Positions 43,800 to 54,010 of a DNA stretch of 64,000 nt are shown here, piece by piece. The notes beneath the pieces were generated by a model that was not told where the DNA came from, ran no database searches, and worked only from the letters and a program-made list of their open reading frames with translations. The stretch's first letter is position 1. Each line of letters opens with the position of its first letter. The DNA comes from Chryseobacterium sp. LJ668 (GTDB lineage: Bacteria > Bacteroidota > Bacteroidia > Flavobacteriales > Weeksellaceae): assembly GCF_019613955.1 (NCBI RefSeq), contig NZ_CP080443.1, positions 2,713,001 to 2,777,000 on the forward strand. The letters are read 5' to 3'. A program made the position numbers and the translations under genes.

Positions 43800-46651
43800 G
43801 TTGCTTTACAAAAATATTCTTTCTTTTATGCTTTTGCTCCAACTTTCTGCATGCTCAAAGTAAGCAAATCCAATTCCTGAGCGGGACAGATTCTGAGCAT
43901 ACAAAAGAATGGGATTTTTGGATAAGTGGAGGTCGGAAATCCGGAAGTTGGAGCAAAATTCAGGTTCCTTCTCAGTGGGAACAGCAGGGATTTGGCTCGT
44001 ACAATTATGGAAGAGATTATGTGACGTACGGTAAAAATTTTAAATTTAATGATGAAGTAGGTTTATACAAACACAAGTTTCTAGTTCCAAATTCATGGAA
44101 AGGAAAATCAGTCAACATCGTTTTTGAAGGATCAATGACCGATACCGAAGTGAAAATTAATGGAAAGCTTGCCGGAGCAATTCATCAAGGTGCTTTTTAT
44201 GAGTTTAAATATGACATTTCAGACAACTTAAATTTCGGAAAAGAAAATATTCTTGAAGTTAAAGTTTCAAAAATGTCCGCCGACAAATCTGTCAACAATG
44301 CAGAACGTCTTGCCGATTACTGGATTTTAGGTGGAATTTTTCGTCCTGTTTATCTCGAAGCTATTCCAAGTGAAAATATCTCATCGACAGCAATTGATGC
44401 AAAAGCAGATGGAACTTTCCGCTCAAATATTCATTTAAAAGGAATCCAAAATGTCAATAATTTAAAAGTAGAAATTTTTGATGTTGAAAATAATTTAGTT
44501 GGAGATTCTCAGATTTCAATTCAAAAAGGAGATACTTTAAAACAGATTCAATTTTCCGTTAAAAATCCAAAACTCTGGACAGCTGAAACCCCTAATTTAT
44601 ACAAAGCCAAATTCAGTTTAAACAAAAACAGGAAAAATATCTTCCAAAGTGAAGAAAAATTTGGTTTCCGAACGATTGAAATTCGAAAAGGCGACGGAAT
44701 TTACGTCAACGGAACCAAAATCAAAATGAAAGGCATCAACCGTCACGTTTGGTGGCCTGAAACGGGAAGAGCTGTTAATAAAAACATCGATTTAATGGAC
44801 GTTCAGCTCATCAAAGAAATGAATATGAATGCCGTTCGCTGTTCGCATTACCCACCCAATAAATCTTTTCTTCAGATTTGCGATTCGTTAGGTTTATATG
44901 TTTTGGATGAATTGGCAGGCTGGCAAAAAAAATACAGCACTGAAGTTGGTAAAAAACTCGTCAGAGAAATGGTTACGAGAGATGCCAATCATCCGTCAAT
45001 CATTTTTTGGAGCAATGGAAATGAAGGCGGACATAATTTTGACTTAGATAGAGAATTTGCAAAATATGATCTTTCGAATCGTCCCGTAATTCACGCTCAT
45101 CATAAGCCTGGAAATGCTTTCAACGGCATCGACTGCAATCATTACGAGGATTATTACAGCACTAAAAAAATTCTCGAAGGAGAAAATATTTATATGCCGA
45201 CCGAGTTTCTGCACGCGCAGGATGACGGAGGTGGCGGAACTTCTTTGGCCGATTATTGGGAACTTCACTGGAATTCCAAAAAAGGCGCAGGCGGATTTCT
45301 CTGGGCGTTTGCGGACGAAGGTTTGGTAAGAACCGATTTTAATAATCAACTCGATGTGAACGCCATCAATGCTCCAGATGGAGTTGTAGGTCCGCATCGT
45401 GAAAAAGAGGGAAGTTTTTACGCCATCCGTGAAATTTACAGTCCGGTAAAAATTGATTTTAAAACGTTGCCAAATGATTTTAATGGAACAATTCCTGTTG
45501 AAAACCGTTATCATTTTACCAATCTAAATGAATGTCAGTTTGAATGGAAACTGGTTAAATTTAAAACACCATTTTCGTCAGAATCTGGATTTGATGTGAT
45601 TCAAAAGGGAAAAGCAGAATCTCCGAATATAAAACCGACAGAAAAAGGAAATGTCAATCTCAATCTTCCTATAAATTGGAAAGAAAGTGAGGGTTTATTA
45701 CTAGTTGCAAAAGACAAATTTGGTAAAGAAATCTACACGTGGACCTGGAAATTGAAGTCTAATGATGAAATTTCAAAACAATTTTCTAAATCTTTAATCA
45801 AAGAATTTCCGGTTTCAATGATCGAAAATGATTCGTTGTTTATTTTAAAATCAGACGATAAAGAATTTTCCTTTGGTAAAAAAGATGGATTATTAAAATC
45901 AGTTATTTTAGATAAAAAAGGTAAAAAAATGACCTTCCGAAACGGACCTGTTTTTGTGAACGGAAATTCGGAATTATTATCCTTCAAAGCTTTTTTAGAA
46001 GAAGGAAATGCGGAAATAGAAGCTCGTTTTAAAGATGGCAAAGTAATAGTTTGGAAACTGAATCATAATGGAATTTTAGAATTAAATTATGAATATTCGC
46101 TTTCCGGAGATTATTCGTTTGCGGGAGTAAGTTTTGACTATCCTGAGAATTATGTGATCAGCGCAAAATGGCTGGGTAAAGGCCCATATCACGTTTGGAA
46201 AAACAGAACGCAGGGACAGACTTACAACGTTTGGCAAAATCTAAAAAACTCAACCCGAACAGGATTTTCACCTTGGGTTTATCCCGAATTTAAAGGATAT
46301 TTCGACGATATTTCTTGGTTGCAACTCAATACAGTAGAAGGAAAAATCACGGTTGGAACGAGAGAAGAAAAAATGTTCGTCAGACTTTTTGATTTTTACG
46401 GAATTTATGGTGCTGAAGGTTATCCAAAATTGCCAACAGGAAATATTTCTTTCCTTGATGCGATTCCGTCCTTGGGAACAGTTTTGGCGTTTAACATTAA
46501 TAATGATACTGCGACATTAGGCCCAGAAAGTGAACCGAATCATTTGAACGGAACATTCAAAAGAACATTATATTTCTACTTTGGTTTGCCCGATTTGGGT
46601 GATGAAAATAAGCAGTTTACAATGCCGAAAGAAAATATTTTAACAGATTAA
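43796..46651 (+). CDS. Exported GH2 beta-galactosidase-type glycoside hydrolase
   Basis: The 951-residue protein has a signal peptide, a jelly-roll and two Ig-like domains, then the barrel with KMKGINRHVWWPETGRAVNK, the acid/base at SNGNEGGHNFD and the nucleophile region at MPTEFLHAQDD. A C-terminal beta-sandwich follows. It would remove beta-linked sugar (often galactose or galacturonic-acid-type side chains) from rhamnogalacturonan. It overlaps both neighbours by 4 and 1 bases, so translation is coupled. Confidence 0.93.
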   Translation: MSCFTKIFFLLCFCSNFLHAQSKQIQFLSGTDSEHTKEWDFWISGGRKSGSWSKIQVPSQWEQQGFGSYNYGRDYVTYGKNFKFNDEVGLYKHKFLVPNSWKGKSVNIVFEGSMTDTEVKINGKLAGAIHQGAFYEFKYDISDNLNFGKENILEVKVSKMSADKSVNNAERLADYWILGGIFRPVYLEAIPSENISSTAIDAKADGTFRSNIHLKGIQNVNNLKVEIFDVENNLVGDSQISIQKGDTLKQIQFSVKNPKLWTAETPNLYKAKFSLNKNRKNIFQSEEKFGFRTIEIRKGDGIYVNGTKIKMKGINRHVWWPETGRAVNKNIDLMDVQLIKEMNMNAVRCSHYPPNKSFLQICDSLGLYVLDELAGWQKKYSTEVGKKLVREMVTRDANHPSIIFWSNGNEGGHNFDLDREFAKYDLSNRPVIHAHHKPGNAFNGIDCNHYEDYYSTKKILEGENIYMPTEFLHAQDDGGGGTSLADYWELHWNSKKGAGGFLWAFADEGLVRTDFNNQLDVNAINAPDGVVGPHREKEGSFYAIREIYSPVKIDFKTLPNDFNGTIPVENRYHFTNLNECQFEWKLVKFKTPFSSESGFDVIQKGKAESPNIKPTEKGNVNLNLPINWKESEGLLLVAKDKFGKEIYTWTWKLKSNDEISKQFSKSLIKEFPVSMIENDSLFILKSDDKEFSFGKKDGLLKSVILDKKGKKMTFRNGPVFVNGNSELLSFKAFLEEGNAEIEARFKDGKVIVWKLNHNGILELNYEYSLSGDYSFAGVSFDYPENYVISAKWLGKGPYHVWKNRTQGQTYNVWQNLKNSTRTGFSPWVYPEFKGYFDDISWLQLNTVEGKITVGTREEKMFVRLFDFYGIYGAEGYPKLPTGNISFLDAIPSLGTVLAFNINNDTATLGPESEPNHLNGTFKRTLYFYFGLPDLGDENKQFTMPKENILTD

Positions 46652-47976
46652 TGATGATGAACTGGATAAAATTTTTGACACTTTTCTTAGGTTCGTTTTT
46701 GTTTGCGCAACAGACGGCTTTCAAATTTGATTTTGGTACAGACAGAACTGAAAAAGGATTTATTCCAATTACTTCAACTACGAAATTTAATACGAAAATA
46801 GGTTACGGTTTTATGGATATTTCCGGTTTGAAATCCATTGACAACGGCGGAAATGCATTGACAGGAGATTTTATTACCAGTGACAAACCTTTTTATTTTT
46901 CGGTAGCAATTCCTGAAGGAAATTATAATATCATATTAAATTTAGGCGATACAAAAGGAATCTCTGAAACGACTGTTCGTGTAGAAAACCGCCGTCTAAT
47001 GTTGAATGATGTGAAGACAAAAAAAGGCGAAATTGTAGAAAGACAGATCACTGTTCACGTCAAAGACAGCATTATCCGAAATCAGGAAGGAACTCAAATT
47101 GGAATTGTAAAATTAAAACCTCGAGAAAGAAAATACCTGCATTGGGATAATTTACTGACGATGGAATTCAATGATAAATCTCCAAAAGTGTGCTCGGTCG
47201 TCATTCTGCCTAACAAAAAAGCAAAAACCATTTATCTGACGGGAGATTCGACGGTTGTGGATGCACAATACGAACCTTGGGCATCGTGGGGACAAATGTT
47301 ACCGTATTTTTTCGTTCCAAATGAAGTCGTGATTGCCAACTACGCCGAAAGCGGAGAAACTCTGAAAGCCTTTGAAGACCGTCGCAGAATCAATAAAATC
47401 TGGAATAAAATACAACCGGGAGATTATCTTTTCATTCAATTTGGGCACAATGATCAGAAAGCTGGAAACAGCACCAAATCCGGCTATAGGAAAAGACTAA
47501 AAGAATGGATTTTGAAAGCGAAACAATTGGGAGTAATTCCGGTTTTGGTGACCTCAATGAACCGCAAAGTTTTTGATGAAAATAATAAAATCATCAATAC
47601 ATTAGACGATTTTCCTGATGCAATGCGCGAAATTGCAAAAGAAGAAAAAGTCGAATTAATTGATTTGAATGCATTAAGCAAAACCCTGTTCGAAGCGATG
47701 GGACCTGAAGACGCTAAGAAAGCATTCGTGCATTATCGCGCAAACTCTTATCCCAATCAACCAACTGCTTTGGCAGATGATACGCATTTTAACACGTATG
47801 GCGCTTACGAATTGGCGAAATGTGTCGTGAAATCTATAGTAGACCAAAATTTACCTTTAAAGAAGTATATTTCAAAAAATTATAAAAGTTTTAACCCAAA
47901 TAAACCAGACAAAGTTGAGGACCTCCACTGGCCTGAATCTATCTTTATGGAATCTCTAAAGCCTGATGGAAATTGA
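46651..47976 (+). CDS. Rhamnogalacturonan acetylesterase (GDSL, CE12 type)
   Basis: The protein has a signal peptide, an N-terminal carbohydrate-binding-like domain (about 20-170), then an SGNH hydrolase: YLTGDSTVVDAQYEPWASWG, FIQFGHNDQKAGN and DDTHFNTYGAYELA supply Ser, Gly/Asn and Asp-His. CE12 enzymes remove acetyl groups from rhamnogalacturonan I. Start codons at 46651, 46654 and 46657 are all in frame. This completes the first operon. Confidence 0.93.
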   Translation: MMMNWIKFLTLFLGSFLFAQQTAFKFDFGTDRTEKGFIPITSTTKFNTKIGYGFMDISGLKSIDNGGNALTGDFITSDKPFYFSVAIPEGNYNIILNLGDTKGISETTVRVENRRLMLNDVKTKKGEIVERQITVHVKDSIIRNQEGTQIGIVKLKPRERKYLHWDNLLTMEFNDKSPKVCSVVILPNKKAKTIYLTGDSTVVDAQYEPWASWGQMLPYFFVPNEVVIANYAESGETLKAFEDRRRINKIWNKIQPGDYLFIQFGHNDQKAGNSTKSGYRKRLKEWILKAKQLGVIPVLVTSMNRKVFDENNKIINTLDDFPDAMREIAKEEKVELIDLNALSKTLFEAMGPEDAKKAFVHYRANSYPNQPTALADDTHFNTYGAYELAKCVVKSIVDQNLPLKKYISKNYKSFNPNKPDKVEDLHWPESIFMESLKPDGN

Positions 47977-48188
47977 ATTTTAAACGCTTTAGAACACTTG
48001 AGTTTTAAAGCTTAAAATGATTAATAAAAAGATTTACGCAAGAAGAAAATCAGAGATTTTCAAAAACTAATGTGTTCTTCTAAAAAACCGAAACACTCAC
48101 TTAAAAATAACTTATGTGTCCAAAAGCTTTTGTGACTTTTGTAGTTAAATTGTAAAGGTTGAGTCAGGTTCTCATTAAATCTAAAATA

Positions 48189-50966
48189 ATGAAAATTAAA
48201 AATATAGTCAGTCTAACTCTCATGTTTTTTGCCTTCGGAAATATCTCCGCACAAAACCCGTGGCCAAAGACAACCGAGACCACAAAACCATGGACACGCT
48301 GGTGGTGGATGGGAAATGCGGTCGACGAAAAAGGTGTAGATAAACAATTGACCACTCTAAATAAAGCCGGTTTCGGAGGTGTGGAAATCGTGCCGATATA
48401 CGGAGCAAAAGGTTTCGAAAAAGAATACCTCAATTATCTTTCTCCGGAATGGATGAAAATGCTTCAGTTCACGACCAGCAAAGCTAAGAGCTTAAATATG
48501 GGTGTCGATATGGCAGTTGGGACAGGTTGGCCGATTGGCGGACCACAAGTCGACGAAAATGATGCGGCGACCAAGATGATTGTTCAGACTTACGAAATTC
48601 AACCGAATGAAAAATTCTTAGAAAAAATTGTTCTCAAAGATGAAAAACAGAAGAATTTAAAATCAGTAAAATTAGATATTGTAACCGCTTACAATGAAAA
48701 AAATGAAGCGGTTGTTTTTACCGACAAAATCAATGCTGACGGAACTTTACACTGGAAGCCATCTTCAGGCAAGTGGACAATCTACGCCGTTTTCGTTGGA
48801 AATACTTTACAAAAAGTAAAACGTGCCGCTCCTGGTGGCGAAGGGTATACATTAGACCATTTTTCGCCCAGTGCTACAAAAGATTATCTGGAAACTTTCG
48901 ACAGAGCGTTTGGAAATTCCAACTACGGGATCCGCTCTTTTTTCAATGACAGTTATGAGGTTTACAATGCCGACTGGACGCCTGATTTTTTAAACGAATT
49001 TAAAAAAAGAAGAGGTTACGATTTAAGTCCATACATCAAATATCTCTTGAGCAATGAGGAAAATGAAATATCAGGAAGAGTAAAATCCGATTACAGAGAA
49101 ACCTTGAATGAATTGATTTTAAACAATTTCACCAAAGATTTCACCAATTGGGCACATTCCAAAAACTCCAAAAATACTAATCAGGCACATGGTTCGCCTG
49201 GAAATCTGCTGGATTTATATGCTGCTGTTGACATTCCTGAATCTGAAACTTTTGGAAGTTCTATTTTTGAAATTCCGGGGTTGAAAAGAGATACTGCAGA
49301 CATTCAAAAATCAGATATGCCGGATTTCAATATGCTGAAATTTGCTTCTTCTGCCGCGAATGTGACTGGCAAGAAATTAACGTCCAACGAAACTTTCACT
49401 TGGCTAACCGAGCATTTTAAAACCTCTTGGTCGCAGGCAAAACCTGAAGTGGAACAGGTATTTTTATCGGGAATCAACCACGTTTTTTACCACGGAACAA
49501 CTTATACGCCGGCCGATGTTCCGTTTCCCGGATGGCTGTTTTATGCGTCTGTGAACTTTGTTCCTGAAAACAGTTTATGGCCGCATTTAAAAGGATTAAA
49601 TTCATACATCGAAAGGACTCAATCTGTTTTGCAGAGTGGAAATTCGGATAACGAACTCCTGATATACTGGCCGGTTTATGATCAATGGGCAAGTCCGAAA
49701 GGAAAGGATGTAACCTTCAAAGTGCATAACGTTGAAAAATGGCTGCAACCAACTCCGATGTATGAAAATCTGAATACACTCAATAAAATGGGGTATTCCT
49801 TAGATATGATTTCGGACAAAATGATTGTCGAATCGAAATCAGAAAATCAGAAAATTAGGACGTCGAAGGAAGGTTCTGATTATCAGGTTTTGATTATTCC
49901 TGAACTGACTTATTTGCCCGAATCGACTTTAAAAAACATTTTGGATTTGGCCCAAAACGGGGCATCAATTATTTTTCAAAACGAACCAAAAGATATTCCC
50001 GGAAACTTTGAGGTTGAAAAAAGAAGAACGCAGTTAAAATCTTTATGGAACCAGATTCCGTTTCAAAACAAGGCCGGAAATGTGAAATTTGCCAACGTCG
50101 GAAAAGGAAAAATTGTGCTAAGTTCGGATATTGCAAAAGCTTTGGAATATTTAAAAATTGAAAGAGAAAAGCTAAGCGATACAGGTTTGAAATTCGTGAG
50201 AAGGCAGTTTGAAGGCGGAAGATATTACTATATCGTTAATCATACTTCTAAGGAAATCAATCAAAATATTCCTTTAAATTTTACAGGAAAACAAGTCACT
50301 CTGATGAACCCTGAAAATGGAGATTACGGACTTGCAGAAACTCAGAATAATTCAGTGCGAATTCAACTGAAATCGGGAGAATCTTTAATTATAAAAAATA
50401 CGGAAGACATTTATACCTCAATTCCGAATTGGTATTATACAGAAAAAACCAGTGTACCAATTGTCTTAAATCAACCTTGGGAACTGACTTTCAAAGAAGG
50501 CGGTCCCGAACTTCCGAAATCCCGAACTTTAAAAAGACTTGAACCCTGGACAAACTTCACGGAAGATGCTTCAACACAGAGTTTTTCGGGAACAGGATTG
50601 TACAAGACCACTTTAAATTTGAAGAAAAAAAATGCAGACGATTATCTGTTGAAATTTGACAAACTCTACGAAAGTGCAAAAGTGATTATCAACGGTCAGG
50701 ATGCAGGAATTGTCTGGAGCATTCCGTTTGAAATCAACATCGGAAAATACCTGAAAAAGGGAAAAAATACCATTCAGATCGAAGTCTGCAACTTAATGGC
50801 CAACAGAATCCGGGATATGGACAAAAAGAAAATTCAATGGCGAAATTACCACGAAATCAATTTTGTGAATATTAACTACAAACCGTTTGACGCATCTAAT
50901 TGGAAAGTGCAGCCTTCCGGTCTGGATGGCGAAATTCAAATAATTCCTCTACATTACTCAAAATAA
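48189..50966 (+). CDS. GH106 alpha-L-rhamnosidase
   Basis: The start at 48189 (MKIKNIVSLTLMFFAFGN) gives a good signal peptide. The long protein has the GH106 front WTRWWWMGNAVDEKGVDKQL and GVEIVPIYGAKGFEKEYLNY, the central TWLTEHFKTSWSQAKPEVEQ, and a C-terminal galactose-binding-like domain. GH106 enzymes release alpha-rhamnose from rhamnogalacturonan, mostly in the periplasm. A 212-bp gap separates it from CE12; I see no copy of the shared promoter motif there. Confidence 0.93.
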   Translation: MKIKNIVSLTLMFFAFGNISAQNPWPKTTETTKPWTRWWWMGNAVDEKGVDKQLTTLNKAGFGGVEIVPIYGAKGFEKEYLNYLSPEWMKMLQFTTSKAKSLNMGVDMAVGTGWPIGGPQVDENDAATKMIVQTYEIQPNEKFLEKIVLKDEKQKNLKSVKLDIVTAYNEKNEAVVFTDKINADGTLHWKPSSGKWTIYAVFVGNTLQKVKRAAPGGEGYTLDHFSPSATKDYLETFDRAFGNSNYGIRSFFNDSYEVYNADWTPDFLNEFKKRRGYDLSPYIKYLLSNEENEISGRVKSDYRETLNELILNNFTKDFTNWAHSKNSKNTNQAHGSPGNLLDLYAAVDIPESETFGSSIFEIPGLKRDTADIQKSDMPDFNMLKFASSAANVTGKKLTSNETFTWLTEHFKTSWSQAKPEVEQVFLSGINHVFYHGTTYTPADVPFPGWLFYASVNFVPENSLWPHLKGLNSYIERTQSVLQSGNSDNELLIYWPVYDQWASPKGKDVTFKVHNVEKWLQPTPMYENLNTLNKMGYSLDMISDKMIVESKSENQKIRTSKEGSDYQVLIIPELTYLPESTLKNILDLAQNGASIIFQNEPKDIPGNFEVEKRRTQLKSLWNQIPFQNKAGNVKFANVGKGKIVLSSDIAKALEYLKIEREKLSDTGLKFVRRQFEGGRYYYIVNHTSKEINQNIPLNFTGKQVTLMNPENGDYGLAETQNNSVRIQLKSGESLIIKNTEDIYTSIPNWYYTEKTSVPIVLNQPWELTFKEGGPELPKSRTLKRLEPWTNFTEDASTQSFSGTGLYKTTLNLKKKNADDYLLKFDKLYESAKVIINGQDAGIVWSIPFEINIGKYLKKGKNTIQIEVCNLMANRIRDMDKKKIQWRNYHEINFVNINYKPFDASNWKVQPSGLDGEIQIIPLHYSK

Positions 50967-51050
50967 ATTGTATGATGGTTAAAGTTATTATATAAAAATC
51001 TTTACCAAATTTGCTTTAAAACAGACTCAGTGAAATAATAAAATAAAAAT

Positions 51051-51845
51051 ATGAGACAAAACATAGTAAAAACAGTCGCATTAGGAACTTGCCTGTTGAC
51101 ATTTGGCTTTTCCTATTCTCAAAAGAAAGTCGTGTTAGATAACTTTTTCAACAACGAAAAAAAAGCTGACAAAGAAACCGGAGAAGTGAAATCATGGCAT
51201 TATACATGGGAAGACACCACCAGTAGCGGGTTTTCTTTGTTAGGCGAAATCTTCACAAAACAGGGCGCGAAAATCAGCACTCTTAAAACTGCTCCCGCAA
51301 AAAAAGATTTGAAAAACGCAAATATATATATCATCGTAGATCCCGATATCGATAAAGAAGCTTCTGAAGGAAAGGCAAATTTAATAGATCCTGCAACCGT
51401 TAAAAATTTGGTGGAATGGGTGAAAAAAGGCGGCGTTTTAGTTCTGTTGAGCAACGATCACGGGAATTCAGAATTTGAACACTTCAACAAACTCGCTGGA
51501 GAATTCGGAATTCATTTCAACGACGACAGTTATAACCGGGTACAGGGAAGAGAATTTGAGCAGGGTGCAGTAAACGTTCCCGCAGGAAATGAAATTTTCT
51601 CAGCTCAAAAATTATACATGAAAGAGGTGAGTTCGATCAATGTAAAAGCACCCGCAAAACCTATTTTATCCGCAGAAGGTAAAAATATTGCCGCTATCGT
51701 AAAATTCGGAAAAGGAACTGTTTTCGCACTGGGCGACCCTTGGTGCTACAACGAATATACAGATGGTAAAAAATTGACTGCAGATTTTACCAATTATCAG
51801 GGAGCAGAAGAATTGGCGAAATGGTTGTTGAAACAAAGTAAATAA
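51051..51845 (+). CDS. Exported DUF4350-type protein
   Basis: A signal peptide (LGTCLLTFGFSYSQ) is followed by a glutamine-amidotransferase-like alpha/beta fold with NANIYIIVDPDIDKEASEGK, WVKKGGVLVLLSNDHGNSEF and GKGTVFALGDPWCYNEYTDG. DUF4350 proteins recur in Bacteroidetes pectin and rhamnogalacturonan loci, but their function is unknown. It lies between GH106 and PL11. Confidence 0.8.
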   Translation: MRQNIVKTVALGTCLLTFGFSYSQKKVVLDNFFNNEKKADKETGEVKSWHYTWEDTTSSGFSLLGEIFTKQGAKISTLKTAPAKKDLKNANIYIIVDPDIDKEASEGKANLIDPATVKNLVEWVKKGGVLVLLSNDHGNSEFEHFNKLAGEFGIHFNDDSYNRVQGREFEQGAVNVPAGNEIFSAQKLYMKEVSSINVKAPAKPILSAEGKNIAAIVKFGKGTVFALGDPWCYNEYTDGKKLTADFTNYQGAEELAKWLLKQSK

Positions 51846-51889
51846 CATAAAGATTTAAACCTGTGTAATCGATTGAATCTGTTTGATTT

Positions 51890-51970
51890 TGGACAGCTTA
51901 ATCCGCCTTCCACTCCTGCTTTTGTGCTCGTCGTTCCTGCTTGCAAAAAGAGCTCCGTTCAAGTCGGGCT
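51890..51970. repeat. Possible dispersed repeat, GC-richer than surroundings
   Basis: The stretch contains AATCCGCCTTCCACTCC and AGCTCCGTTCAAGTCGGGCT, bordered by ACAGC and GCTGT-type ends. It is clearly richer in GC than the intergenic average. I recall similar intergenic segments in Chryseobacterium, but cannot confirm copies here. Confidence 0.4.
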
Positions 51971-52107
51971 GTGAAAGATTCAGCGTTAAATCTTTGTCAA
52001 GGATTTAAACATTAATAAAAACGAACCTTAGCTTGTTTACAAAAGTAAGTTGACAAACGAGGCTTTACCAAAACATAAAAATTTTACTAACTATGAATTG
52101 TAGAATT

Positions 52108-53985
52108 ATGAAAATCAAATATATATTTATTAGCTCCGCTATTTTTCTTTCACAAACAATTTTTGCACAAAGACAAATGGAGTATCTGAAAAGAGGAATC
52201 GTTGCCATACCTGCAGAATCAGGAGTTTTCGTGAGTTGGCGTTTGCTCGGTACAGAAGCTCAGAATACCTACTTTGATTTGTACCGAACAGAAGGTGATG
52301 CAACCAAAAAACTGAATGAAAAACCTCTTTTGAATGAAACGAATTTTTTAGATAAAACAGCCAACAAAGCAAAGAATTACACTTATTTCGTCAAATCAAA
52401 TACTCAGGATAAATTGGTTGATATTGATTCTGCAAACTATGTAGCGAATCAAAAAACATATTTTTCAATTCCTTTAAAAACTCCTGCAGGTTACACGCCT
52501 AATGACGCGTCAGTTGCCGATTTGGATGGAGACGGAGAATATGAAATCATCCTTCATCAAACAGGAAGATCGAAAGATAATAGTCAGAAAGGAGAAACCG
52601 ACCCGCCCATCATTCAGGCTTATAAAATAGATGGAAAGCTTTTGTGGGAAATCAATTTAGGTAAAAATATTCGTGAAGGGGCACATTACACGCAGTTCTT
52701 GGTGTATGATTTAGACCAGGACGGCAAAGCGGAAATCGTCATGAAAACTGCCGATGGAACCAAAGACGGAAAAGGAAAATTCATTGGTGATCCAATAAAA
52801 AATTACGTCAATAAGAACGGAATGATTCTCTCCGGACCGGAATACCTGACTGTTTTCGACGGACAGACGGGAGTGGAAATTAATACAGTAAATTATCAGG
52901 TTCCAAGATTTGCAGAAAGTTTAAACCCAACCGATGAAGAAATGACAGAAACATGGGGCGATGCAAAAGGTAACAGAATAGACCGCTTTCTTGGCGCAGT
53001 AGCATATTTGGATGGTAAAAAACCAAGTGTGATTATGTCGAGGGGTTATTATACGAGAACAGCGATTGCAGCTTGGGATTATAAGGATAAAAAGCTAAGT
53101 TTGAGATGGCTTTTTGATACCGAAAGTTCGGAAGAAAATAAAAAATACCGTGGACAAGGAAATCATAACCTGAGCATTGCCGATGTGGACAATGACGGAA
53201 AAGACGAAATCGTTTTCGGAGCAATGACGATTGATAATGACGGAAAAGTATTGAACAGTACCGGTTACGGTCACGGCGATGCTTTACACGTCGGTGATTT
53301 AGATCCTTCAAATCCCGGACTTGAAATTTTCGATATTCAGGAAAGATTTGATGATGCCGGTGCCCATTTCAGAGATGGAAAAACCGGAAAAGTTTTATGG
53401 AAACTGCCCTCTCTGGTTTACAGTAAAAATGGCAAATATCAAGGCCCGGGAAGAGGTTTATCTTTAAATATTAATCCCAGATATGATGGTGCAGAATCTT
53501 GGGCAGCTGGAGCAGGACTGAAAGGAATTTACGATACAAAAGGAAAAAAAATAAGTGATCAGAATCCTCCTGCCAATATGGGAATCTACTGGGACGGCGA
53601 TTTTTTAAGTGAAATCTTAGACGGAACAAACATCTCGAAATGGGATTGGAAAAATGAAAAATCGAATTTGATTTTTGATGCTAAAAATTTTCAGTGTGAA
53701 TCGAATAACGGAACAAAGAAAAATCCTGGGTTGGTTGCCGATTTATTTGGAGATTGGCGTGAAGAAATAATGTACAGAACAGCTGATAATCAGGAATTGA
53801 GGATCTTTTCAACAACAATTCCGACAAAACACAGATTGTATACTTTGATGCATAATTCGCAGTATCGTTTGAGCATTGTCTGGCAGAATGTGGGTTACAA
53901 TCAGCCTCCGCATACCGATTATTATCTTGATGAATCGGTAAAAGAAATTCCGAAACCAAATATTTTCACAAAAAAACTTAATTAA
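52108..53985 (+). CDS. Rhamnogalacturonan endolyase, PL11 type
   Basis: The start at 52108 (MKIKYIFISSAIFLSQ) gives a signal peptide. The body has PL11 features: MEYLKRGIVAIPAESGVFVS, then repeated calcium-binding loops DLDGDGEYEIILHQ, DLDQDGKAEIVMKTADGT, DVDNDGKDEIVFGAM, and the C-terminal LFGDWREEIMYRTADN and LMHNSQYRLSIVWQNVGYNQ. It cleaves the rhamnogalacturonan I backbone by beta-elimination, giving unsaturated galacturonate ends for the GH105 enzyme next to it. Confidence 0.95.
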   Translation: MKIKYIFISSAIFLSQTIFAQRQMEYLKRGIVAIPAESGVFVSWRLLGTEAQNTYFDLYRTEGDATKKLNEKPLLNETNFLDKTANKAKNYTYFVKSNTQDKLVDIDSANYVANQKTYFSIPLKTPAGYTPNDASVADLDGDGEYEIILHQTGRSKDNSQKGETDPPIIQAYKIDGKLLWEINLGKNIREGAHYTQFLVYDLDQDGKAEIVMKTADGTKDGKGKFIGDPIKNYVNKNGMILSGPEYLTVFDGQTGVEINTVNYQVPRFAESLNPTDEEMTETWGDAKGNRIDRFLGAVAYLDGKKPSVIMSRGYYTRTAIAAWDYKDKKLSLRWLFDTESSEENKKYRGQGNHNLSIADVDNDGKDEIVFGAMTIDNDGKVLNSTGYGHGDALHVGDLDPSNPGLEIFDIQERFDDAGAHFRDGKTGKVLWKLPSLVYSKNGKYQGPGRGLSLNINPRYDGAESWAAGAGLKGIYDTKGKKISDQNPPANMGIYWDGDFLSEILDGTNISKWDWKNEKSNLIFDAKNFQCESNNGTKKNPGLVADLFGDWREEIMYRTADNQELRIFSTTIPTKHRLYTLMHNSQYRLSIVWQNVGYNQPPHTDYYLDESVKEIPKPNIFTKKLN

Positions 53986-54010
53986 AATTGATTAATAATA
54001 AATTTAAAAT

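Noticed and set aside
45044..45514. A 156-residue reverse-strand open frame inside the GH2 gene
   Set aside because: It is the antisense shadow of a conserved catalytic region and has no protein-like features of its own.
48100..48188. A sixth copy of the shared promoter motif before GH106
   Set aside because: CAGGTTCTCA at 48165 is only a weak match and has no -7 element 25 bp downstream.
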